From assembly GCA_022508405.1 (NCBI GenBank), contig JAFLVI010000006.1:1-46963 (forward strand): 46,963 bases of DNA, read 5' to 3'. The stretch is from Clostridiales bacterium (lineage in GTDB: Bacteria; Bacillota; Clostridia; Christensenellales; Pumilibacteraceae). Below, in pieces: positions 24,850-31,532 of the stretch. Made by a program: the position numbers and the translations under genes. Position 1 is the stretch's first letter; each line of letters starts with the position of its first letter. The notes under the pieces are model-generated. The model was not told the DNA's origin. It worked only from the letters and a program-made list of their open reading frames with translations, and made no database searches.

Positions 24850-25014
24850 TTACTGATTTCTAGGCAGTAGTGCTAAAATCGACACGACCATTTCCATAGG
24901 GCTTTGGGCACTATCGATTGCTTGTTTAATGAGCTCTTTTTCGATTTGGCTTAGTGGGGGCCTTCCGTTACCGACCATCCATTTGCATAGAAACTTGTAC
25001 TGCTCTTCATTCAT
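24850..25014 (-). CDS. 54-aa small protein
   Basis: Too short for the ORF track. MNEEQYKFLCKWMVGNGRP followed by two predicted helices (SQIEKELIKQAIDSAQSPMEMVVSILALL). AAGGAGAAAG lies 5 nt before the ATG, and the gene fills the gap between its neighbours exactly. Not recognised. Confidence 0.65.
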   Translation of the reverse strand: MNEEQYKFLCKWMVGNGRPPLSQIEKELIKQAIDSAQSPMEMVVSILALLPRNQ

Positions 25015-25109
25015 AATACTTTCTCCTTATTTTTTGTTTATTATATCACAAATTACATAAGAAGTACAGCTACAAAACCCCTACATTTATGCACTTAAAC
25101 AAATATTTT

Positions 25110-25565
25110 TTACACCGATGTCTTTGAGATAAGCCTGTCGTACAAGTTCATACTCATTACAACCGCCCTCGCCTCGCCTTGCGCAGTCAAAATAATCGGC
25201 GTGCCATCTGTGAGTTGACCGAGTGCTTTGCCATCTATCGGCACAACACGAAACAACCCGGTATATTTCTTTAATAGCATAGAGTTCTTAGGACGGCGGA
25301 GTTCTCGCAACACAAGAGAGTGAATATTATGTACTTTCTGCGTGGTGTAACTCATTCGCTTTGCAATATCACTTTCCGATAAGTGTTCTCTATACAAAGC
25401 ATAGAATACAGAGCGAGCATCATCGGTTAATAAACAAACTATTCTATCGATAGTGCCATTTAACTCTGCCTCATCGAAGTAGCATGTTGTCTCCTCTGTC
25501 TTGTCACCGAACACCGCCATGAGAACATTGGCAGGATAAGTCTTGTTGTCCATAAGTTTTTTCAT
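25110..25565 (-). CDS. Sigma-region-4-like HTH fused to an antitoxin-like tail
   Basis: A 151-aa protein (perhaps 147 from MDNKTYP). Residues ~45-95 resemble the sigma-70 region 4 helix-turn-helix: TDDARSVFYALYREHLSESDIAKRMSYTTQKVHNIHSLVLRELRRP. Residues ~112-147, GKALGQLTDGTPIILTAQGEARAVVMSMNLYDRLI, follow the beta-beta-alpha pattern of Phd/YefM antitoxins (pvxITxxGxpxavlvsxxxyxxL). No toxin of the usual kind follows. Probably a DNA-binding regulator of the cassette. Confidence 0.5.
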   Translation of the reverse strand: MKKLMDNKTYPANVLMAVFGDKTEETTCYFDEAELNGTIDRIVCLLTDDARSVFYALYREHLSESDIAKRMSYTTQKVHNIHSLVLRELRRPKNSMLLKKYTGLFRVVPIDGKALGQLTDGTPIILTAQGEARAVVMSMNLYDRLISKTSV

Positions 25566-25590
25566 ATTGTTTACCTCTTTGTTAAATTTT

Positions 25591-26121
25591 TTAAATTGAA
25601 CCGATTACATCAAACACACCGCGAATGATATTTCCATTTTCGCAGGACGGAAAAACATTTGCATCGAGAAATAGATCCAGCGTACAACATAGACAAGCTA
25701 ACCTCACATGTACCATTGGTACTCCGTCTAATTGTATATTGGCATAGTCTAAAACTTTACCGCAAACAAATGCGGAAGAATCGTCATGCCGCATCTCGTC
25801 TTCTTCGTCATACTCTGTAATTGGAATAAATGTTTCTGGAGCAAGCCTATGATTTTCCTCGCTTAAAAACTCATCCTCGTCTTTATATATCCTACCGCCT
25901 TCGGTATAGAAGAACGCGAGCTTTGCTGTAAGCTTATCGTGCGGCTTATAGCCGTGCTTTACAAAATCATGGAGCTCGCCATGAATCAGAAACTGATAAT
26001 TACTGTCTTCCGCCGATAGCTTGCAAAACCCAACCCCATCGTCAAAGACTTGTAAGACTTCTTCCAACTCAACAGATGAGTTGCCACAAATAGCTAATGC
26101 TTGTTTCGTAAATTCATTCAT
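25591..26121 (-). CDS. Uncharacterised 176-aa acidic protein
   Basis: Not recognised. Acidic (EDEDEFLSEENH, ITEYDEEDEMRHDDSSA) with a cysteine cluster near the C-terminus (VRLACLCCTLDLFLDANVFPSCENG). FLIHGELHDFVKHGYKPHDKLTAKLAF suggests a compact beta/alpha domain. Separated from the upstream gene by 91 nt, with a good ribosome-binding site (GGAGGTATTT) before the ATG; cotranscribed by orientation. Confidence 0.6.
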   Translation of the reverse strand: MNEFTKQALAICGNSSVELEEVLQVFDDGVGFCKLSAEDSNYQFLIHGELHDFVKHGYKPHDKLTAKLAFFYTEGGRIYKDEDEFLSEENHRLAPETFIPITEYDEEDEMRHDDSSAFVCGKVLDYANIQLDGVPMVHVRLACLCCTLDLFLDANVFPSCENGNIIRGVFDVIGSI

Positions 26122-26212
26122 AAATACCTCCGAATGTAAATTGTACTAATCGCCTTAATATCATATGATATGGGCATACCAAGTCAGTTATTTGTTCTAT
26201 TTGTTTGTCTAC

Positions 26213-26827
26213 TCACTCTCTTGCCCATCTGCGTGCTCTGCCCCTTGCCATGAAAGTAGGTTTTGTAAAAGTTTCCTCAAACATGACTTGATTTTTAACG
26301 GGGGTAACGGCATAACCAAACTCTTGCAAATTTATACGAAACTTAAGACCATACTTTGAGAAAAAAACTTGCGCTTCCGTTTCATCTGTAACTGTTCTTG
26401 TAATTTCTATTAGCCTATATGACTTGCACCCATTTGTAGTTTTATAGTAAGCAATCGTACTTGGTTCAATATTCGGGTCAATAGATACTCTGCCAAAGAA
26501 ATAACTCTCTTGACCAAAACAACGAGCAACACATTCTGCATCTTGCTGTGTAAGATTAAAAGTTATGTAGGTTAAATTGTGGTCAATATATTTACCTTTA
26601 ATCTTAACATAGTCAAAGCCACCATAACCAAGTGCTTTATTCCCATCTCTTTTAATGGCATCAGCCTTTGAGAGTTTTGTCTGCTCATCTTCGGGAAACA
26701 TGCCTATGGGATTGTCAGCCGATATGATGGCAAAAGTTCTGATTCTGCCAGTATTGTCGCCAAACAACACTCTCTTTACCCTTCGGTAGCGATTGCCATT
26801 CTCGTTTGATATTCTTTTTATTCTCAT
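26213..26827 (-). CDS. DUF3293-like protein
   Basis: A 204-aa protein. FAIISADNPIGMFPEDEQTKLSKADAIKRDG...YVKIKGKYIDHNLTYITFNLTQQDAECVARCFGQESYFFGRV follows the DUF3293 pattern (ITAxNP, N/L-rich helix, G-Y-xxxxG, FGQxxxF). The family has no known function. C-terminal ~90 residues (YKTTNGCKSYRLIEIT...GRARRWARE) are basic and unrecognised. Its start abuts the stop of the 150-aa gene. Confidence 0.5.
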   Translation of the reverse strand: MRIKRISNENGNRYRRVKRVLFGDNTGRIRTFAIISADNPIGMFPEDEQTKLSKADAIKRDGNKALGYGGFDYVKIKGKYIDHNLTYITFNLTQQDAECVARCFGQESYFFGRVSIDPNIEPSTIAYYKTTNGCKSYRLIEITRTVTDETEAQVFFSKYGLKFRINLQEFGYAVTPVKNQVMFEETFTKPTFMARGRARRWARE

Positions 26828-27280
26828 TTATTTACCACTTTTATAGCCATCATCTAAATAACAAAGATAATGTGCACTGTTATCTTCAATGACCGAAACC
26901 TTTTTAATTCCGTTATGAGTTGTAAGATTAAATTCACTCTTAATGAAGTAAATTACCTCAGCATAGTTTATATTGCCGTTTAGGAATATTCTTGCAACAC
27001 CGTTCTTTATTTCTACTCGACCACGAGGAAAGTAGTTATACGGCTTGTTGTGAGTTAAAAAAGACGATAACTTATTCCAAGTAGCTTGGTGGTTGTATGT
27101 ATCACCGCTTTTAGCAATACCTAGCGAACTATCTATACTTGAACTACTGCCATCCGTTGAGCAAAGAATCTTGAAACAGTAATTCTTATTCTGTTCTATG
27201 TTGTCGGTATCTACAATCCAAAAGATGCCCTTATATAGTGCTATATCGTCTGTTGTTATATCGTTGTCTTTATTTGTCAT
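26828..27280 (-). CDS. Uncharacterised 150-aa protein
   Basis: Not recognised. C-terminal half reads PRGRVEIKNGVARIFLNGNINYAEVIYFIKSEFNLTTHNGIKKVSVIEDNSAHYLCYLDDG, a regular beta-alpha-beta pattern that looks like a conserved small domain. Serine-rich loop (GSSSSIDSSLG) in the middle. Overlaps the stop of the 212-aa gene by 4 nt and abuts the next gene, so translationally coupled on both sides. Confidence 0.6.
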   Translation of the reverse strand: MTNKDNDITTDDIALYKGIFWIVDTDNIEQNKNYCFKILCSTDGSSSSIDSSLGIAKSGDTYNHQATWNKLSSFLTHNKPYNYFPRGRVEIKNGVARIFLNGNINYAEVIYFIKSEFNLTTHNGIKKVSVIEDNSAHYLCYLDDGYKSGK

Positions 27281-27915
27281 AGTAACACTCTGTCTTTCAA
27301 TACATTATTCTCGTAGACTTGTTCAAGACGGTAACTTGTCTGAAAGTACGATGGTCTTGGGCGTTCCACTTCGCTAATCTCTTTAAGCGTGATGGGGATA
27401 GGCTTTCTATTATTAAATACTTCTGTTGCGGTCTTCATATTAAGAGGCGTATCACCGCTAAGATTGAATGTTCTAATGACATCCATAACTCTATGCTTAC
27501 TGCCACGGCTGCAATCTGTATAGACAGTAGAAACAATCTCTCGGCAACCGTTCATGTCCTTCACAATGATTGACTTTTGATTGTACTTTGTGCCCAACAC
27601 CATCGCATCGCCATAAAAAATTCCATATATAATCAGAGCCTCTTCGTCGTATGGGGTGCCGTTTGTATCAATCCAACGAGAAATCAAATGTGAATAACCC
27701 AGCTTATATTGCTTGCTCACCTCGTTCTTTATGGATTGTAAAACCGACTTACCTTCTTTCGCCAGTACTACAACATCCCCATTCCAATTTGAAACATTAA
27801 AAAAAATGATAGCGCATTTTTCTTCATAACCTGTAAGATAACGATACAGTTTTTCAGTACCGCCGCCATTCAAATCCTTCAATCGTAAAACTTTATCTAT
27901 CATAAAACTCATCAA
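27277..27915 (-). CDS. Uncharacterised 212-aa protein, possible divergent DUF3293-like member
   Basis: Residues ~30-125, CAIIFFNVSNWNGDVVVLAKEGKSVLQSIKNEV...LGYSHLISRWIDTNGTPYDEEALIIYGIFYGDAMVLGTKYNQKSIIV, show the same order as the 204-aa protein (strand, helix, G-Y, EE-strand, helix ending in N/GQxSxxx). This suggests remote paralogy, but no search was run. Rest unrecognised. Overlaps neighbours by 4 nt on both sides. Confidence 0.55.
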   Translation of the reverse strand: MMSFMIDKVLRLKDLNGGGTEKLYRYLTGYEEKCAIIFFNVSNWNGDVVVLAKEGKSVLQSIKNEVSKQYKLGYSHLISRWIDTNGTPYDEEALIIYGIFYGDAMVLGTKYNQKSIIVKDMNGCREIVSTVYTDCSRGSKHRVMDVIRTFNLSGDTPLNMKTATEVFNNRKPIPITLKEISEVERPRPSYFQTSYRLEQVYENNVLKDRVLL

Positions 27916-28652
27916 CCACCTTTCTTGTTGATTTCGTCAAGAGCATCTTGGATTGAATAATTAGGGCCCCACATTGTAACCGGCAAATACGGATTCAACC
28001 CGAACAGCGACTTTATGCGTGCGTCCCTACAATACTCACCCATAACGGTACCCTCTGCGGTGGCACGACAACTTCTTTGCAGTTCGCCTAGTGTTAAGGT
28101 TTTTTCTTCACACCCATTCTCACTGCATCGATATTTACTCAACATCATAGTGCTGTAATCGTTTAATGCGCCCTCTACCGAATCTGTGGTGCATGTTGCA
28201 GTTTGGATATAATTTATATCATTCATATCCTCGGTTGCCCAATACGATATTTTAAGTCTGCCGTCGATATATCTTCCGATGCAAATATCCCTCTGTTTAT
28301 ATAGCTCGCTCAGTTTTAGTAACGCTTTCAAAAACCTTTCCCATTTATAACAGTTATTCCACACGAGGCAGACTTCATTTATGCCGTCGCACCAACCACC
28401 CGAAATACTTTGATAGTCAAAGCCAATGCTTTGGATATTCTCTACAAAGCGTTCTCTATTCCGCTCGTTATACAGTCGGTATGCTTTTTCGTTAAACTTG
28501 CCATCCGAATAAAAAAGAGATTTGTCCGCACAAACGCTTATCGTGGCGAAGATAACCATTTCCTTCCTTGACCTTATACATCTTTCCTGCAACTCTTTAT
28601 CGCTGATGCGTATAAAGTCAAAGTTGCATTTTTGTAACTCGTCAAAAGTCAT
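27912..28652 (-). CDS. Uncharacterised 246-aa protein, possible divergent DUF3293-like member
   Basis: Residues ~30-140, MVIFATISVCADKSLF...LYNERNRERFVENIQSIGFDYQSISGGWCDGINEVCLVWNNCYKWERFLKALLKLSELYKQRDICIGRYIDG, again give strand, NRER helix, GF-Y-xxxGGW, E-strand and a helix ending in KQRDICIG, similar to the two following proteins. The C-terminal part has several cysteines (SKYRCSENGCEEKTL). Function unknown. GAGAGGTGAATT precedes the ATG. Confidence 0.55.
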   Translation of the reverse strand: MTFDELQKCNFDFIRISDKELQERCIRSRKEMVIFATISVCADKSLFYSDGKFNEKAYRLYNERNRERFVENIQSIGFDYQSISGGWCDGINEVCLVWNNCYKWERFLKALLKLSELYKQRDICIGRYIDGRLKISYWATEDMNDINYIQTATCTTDSVEGALNDYSTMMLSKYRCSENGCEEKTLTLGELQRSCRATAEGTVMGEYCRDARIKSLFGLNPYLPVTMWGPNYSIQDALDEINKKGG

Positions 28653-28683
28653 AATTCACCTCTCGAATAATCTTATCAAGCAG

Positions 28684-29733
28684 TCACTTTCGGCTTTTGT
28701 TTCTTGCGGCTTCAAAGTATGTAAATAACTGCTGTTGCAGTCCCGGCGTAATCCAAACCGTGTGCGCCTTATAGTTAGCTATGATATTTATAGTGTCGCC
28801 GAATTTCCAAATTGCAAAGACACTTTTGCCGTCTATCTTACCGTCTACTTCAATCGATTCTATATGTCGCGAATATCTTTTATACCGAAAACTTAACGCT
28901 ATTACTTCAAAGTCCTCACAACCGAAAAGCGTTTTTTCTTGAACAAACCGACCCTTGCCGTCCGTATCGTTAAGGAATATCACTTCCTCTTTTTTAGCGC
29001 AGTCGCACTGGTATTTTATCTCGCACACAAGATACTTGTCGGCAGATTGCAACAAAGGAAAGCTACCGTCTTCAACGCTTTGTTTAATCTTGTCGCTTAT
29101 ACCGAAGGACTGCTTCTTGTTCATCTCAAAAAAATCAAAATCACTCAAAAAGTTTCTAATCTCGCAAACTTTTTGTAGGATTTCGCCGTCTTTATAACAG
29201 GATATAAACTGATAGCGATAATCGGACAGTCTGCGATAGTACAGCTTGTTATCGTCAAAATCGACACACTCGAAGCCGTCCAGTGCCTTTGCTTTTTCGT
29301 ATTCATTCAAGAATGTGCGGAACATAATATTCAAACGCTTAATCTGCTCGGGCGACGGAGCAAAATGCTTGCCACCGCACACTATTCGCCCACCCGACAA
29401 ATAGTAGTCCTTGTAATTTGCCGTATAGATTCTGTTATCGCCTGCTATGCCCTTGAACACAACCTGATTCTTCCCTTGCGGAAGCTGTAACACATGCGGA
29501 CGCATCCTAATTTGGCGCTGGGCATCGAGCCAATCGCGCACTTCCGACAAAATGAGAACACCGTGCACTTCTGACCAATCATAGAGCCAGGACAACGGAA
29601 TGGAGTTAAGCTCGTGCTGTGTCAATGCTCTAATGTCATCAACGGACACTTCGGCAATCTCTTTAAAGTAGTTGCCGTCCACCATGCAACGCTCGTAGCC
29701 GAATCTCTTGTACGGGATTTTTTTGCTTCTCAT
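28684..29733 (-). CDS. Uncharacterised 349-aa protein, first gene after the riboswitch
   Basis: Not recognised. N-terminal ~75 residues are short helices (VDDIRALTQHELNSIPLSWLYDWSEVHGVLILSEVRDWL); the middle is beta-rich with many aromatic residues; the C-terminal ~100 residues alternate strands (SVFAIWKFGDTINIIANYKAHTVWITPGLQQQLFTYF). No catalytic motif seen. Start ATG follows GAGAGGTGAATT and lies 33 nt after the riboswitch terminator hairpin, so it is the directly regulated gene. Confidence 0.6.
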   Translation of the reverse strand: MRSKKIPYKRFGYERCMVDGNYFKEIAEVSVDDIRALTQHELNSIPLSWLYDWSEVHGVLILSEVRDWLDAQRQIRMRPHVLQLPQGKNQVVFKGIAGDNRIYTANYKDYYLSGGRIVCGGKHFAPSPEQIKRLNIMFRTFLNEYEKAKALDGFECVDFDDNKLYYRRLSDYRYQFISCYKDGEILQKVCEIRNFLSDFDFFEMNKKQSFGISDKIKQSVEDGSFPLLQSADKYLVCEIKYQCDCAKKEEVIFLNDTDGKGRFVQEKTLFGCEDFEVIALSFRYKRYSRHIESIEVDGKIDGKSVFAIWKFGDTINIIANYKAHTVWITPGLQQQLFTYFEAARNKSRK

Positions 29734-29766
29734 AATTCACCTCTCAAAAATTTTTTCATAAAAATA

Positions 29767-29895
29767 GAACCCATCGCAACGATGAGTTCTTATCCCGAAA
29801 AATATAAACCCATCGTTCAGCCATTGGCACCTTGCCTTAAAAGGTAGGTTGTCGTTCGGTCATCGGGGCTGTCCCTCGCGAACTCTCTATGGTGA
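29767..29895 (-). promoter_or_regulatory. SAM-clan (S-box-like) riboswitch candidate with terminator
   Basis: On minus: AGAGAGTTCGCGAGGGAC, AGCCCCGATGA, CGAAC, ACAACC, AAGGTGCCAAT, in S-box order. GTTCG pairs with CGAAC around the GAGGGA/GATGA kink-turn; loop AGCC can pair with GGC before AAGGTGCC, replacing the usual pseudoknot pair. Downstream, GAACTCATCG ttg CGATGGGTTC (29767-29789) followed by TATTTTTA is a terminator. The aptamer 3' end AACGATGGGTT pairs over 11 bp (one G-U) with AACTCATCGTT of the terminator, an antiterminator. The 5' half of P1 is weak and the ACAACC core differs by one base from GCAACC, so a SAM-I/IV variant or relative is likely. Confidence 0.65.
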
Positions 29896-29899
29896 TTGT

Positions 29900-29930
29900 A
29901 TTATAGCACAGTATGTGCCGACCAAGTCAA
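29900..29930 (-). promoter_or_regulatory. Promoter of the riboswitch-led cassette
   Basis: TTGACT, 19 nt, TATAAT, ending just before the aptamer. The spacing is slightly long. Confidence 0.65.
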
Positions 29931-29975
29931 CTAAAAAATCTTACTAATTTATTAAAATTGAAAATAATCGGCGCA

Positions 29976-29995
29976 ATGGTGCATTTATGGTGCAT
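29976..29995. repeat. Two 9-mers ATGGTGCAT at 11-nt spacing
   Basis: Direct repeats one helical turn apart in the 157-nt gap between hsdS and the riboswitch promoter; could be a protein-binding or integrase arm site. Nothing else seen in this gap. Confidence 0.4.
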
Positions 29996-30087
29996 AGATA
30001 AAAAGTCTACAATAGGCTTATTTGTATGAAGATTCTTTACACCAACATCATACTCTTTCTTGTGATAAAAAGCGTTCCTAATCCCAG

Positions 30088-31521
30088 TTATCTTATAGCT
30101 CTCCCGATATATTCATCAATCTTTCTATGTATCTCAGAAATTCTTAAATTAATTTCCGCCTGCAAATTCACCTTTTCTTCAATCTGTTTAACAATTGCAA
30201 GTTGTTCTTCTAATGGTATTCGAGGGATATCAAAATCTTCCACACTAGCAGGGTCTATATGTATTTGGTTTGTAGCGCCTGTATATGCATATTCAAATTG
30301 AAATACGCCCAACATGCTATTTAAGAAATATGCCAAAAATTTGCCACTGTATTTTTCTTCGTCTACACGAATAATCATTACTTCCGATGTTGCAAAAGCT
30401 TTGATATCTGTTGAATTGTATGTCGCCTTCCCTAATGAGCCCTTCCCGATATTGCAAACAAGAACATCACCACATTTTATATGCGCTTCCTCTTGATTTT
30501 CATATTGTTCCTCTCCAACAAATTCCGTGAACTCTAATTGTAACCCATCTACTGAAAGATGGGCGGTTTTTATGGCTGGAATAAACCCTTCTTTTGTATA
30601 ACAAGGAGCTTCTCCGTTATGGACTTTGTTCTTAATAATTTCCCGTAACTTTAATGTACCCAAACTAGACAAAATGCTATCTGATTTTCTTATAATAGGA
30701 TTACTACTCCTCACCGACAATCGTAGCAAATCAGATTTAGAATCGGCAAGCTTATTGTAAAATGTCAACATGGCTTTTGCCTCTAATTTTTGCGTTCCAT
30801 ACGACATTCCTTTTCCTAATTGATTTATTTCAGATATATCGTAATTAAAAGCTCTTGCAAATACATCATCAATAATCTGAACCGTGTCTACTTGTTTATC
30901 TTTAAGATGGCGCATTTCATATACGGCTGGTTTTATTCCATCCAATAATTCGAATTGCACTTCTCTAGGTATCTTAGGAATATATAAAGATTTCAGATGT
31001 TCTGAATTCAATCCAGGTTGCCCCTTTTTTCTATAAGCTAAATCAATTACCTGGTTCTGAAAAAACTTCTCTCTCATTAAGAAAAATAAAATACTCTGTT
31101 CAATTACACCGTTTGCTCTTAAGACATATACATGTTCATTAACCATTACTTTATCGTGTGGCAATATGCTCAAATCCACCATGCACACTTTTCCGGTCAT
31201 TGACCCATCTTTGCATAAAAGAATATCTCCATCTCTAACCTTCCCTTCTTTTTGTCCATCAAAAAAATCGAAAGGAATGTACGGTAGTTTTTTGATATCT
31301 AAATCCCCATCGGATCCAATTTGTTCGCCACCTAAACTAATTGCTTGTCCACAATATTCTGCCCTTATACCGCCGACAGGACGCCCACCTGATTCGCAAG
31401 AATCGATAACCTCCGATAAAGGGATATATGAATATTTCAATATAGGAAGACTATAATAGTCACCAAGGCGTAGGTTATGATATTTTGCAAATTCCCAGAA
31501 ATTGGTATTATGTATCTTCAT
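30088..31521 (-). CDS. hsdS: Type I-style specificity subunit
   Basis: DNA-recognition subunit for the nuclease-methylase encoded just upstream (11 nt gap). The 477-aa protein has two target-recognition domains (~20-190 and ~270-450) each followed by a conserved helix: ...IPKIPREVQFELLDGIKPAVYEMRHLKD and ...IPRIPLEEQLAIVKQIEEKVNLQAEINLRISEIHRKIDEYI. The motif LPYIPFDFF..GDILLCKDGSMTGKV and GDVLVCNIGKGSLGKA are typical TRD stretches. Two domains imply a bipartite recognition sequence, which cannot be predicted. Confidence 0.88.
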   Translation of the reverse strand: MKIHNTNFWEFAKYHNLRLGDYYSLPILKYSYIPLSEVIDSCESGGRPVGGIRAEYCGQAISLGGEQIGSDGDLDIKKLPYIPFDFFDGQKEGKVRDGDILLCKDGSMTGKVCMVDLSILPHDKVMVNEHVYVLRANGVIEQSILFFLMREKFFQNQVIDLAYRKKGQPGLNSEHLKSLYIPKIPREVQFELLDGIKPAVYEMRHLKDKQVDTVQIIDDVFARAFNYDISEINQLGKGMSYGTQKLEAKAMLTFYNKLADSKSDLLRLSVRSSNPIIRKSDSILSSLGTLKLREIIKNKVHNGEAPCYTKEGFIPAIKTAHLSVDGLQLEFTEFVGEEQYENQEEAHIKCGDVLVCNIGKGSLGKATYNSTDIKAFATSEVMIIRVDEEKYSGKFLAYFLNSMLGVFQFEYAYTGATNQIHIDPASVEDFDIPRIPLEEQLAIVKQIEEKVNLQAEINLRISEIHRKIDEYIGRAIR

Positions 31522-31532
31522 AATCTATATCC

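Noticed and set aside
29976-29995. CRISPR-like short repeats
   Set aside because: Only two 9-bp copies with 2-bp spacing between them; no array or cas genes anywhere in the window.
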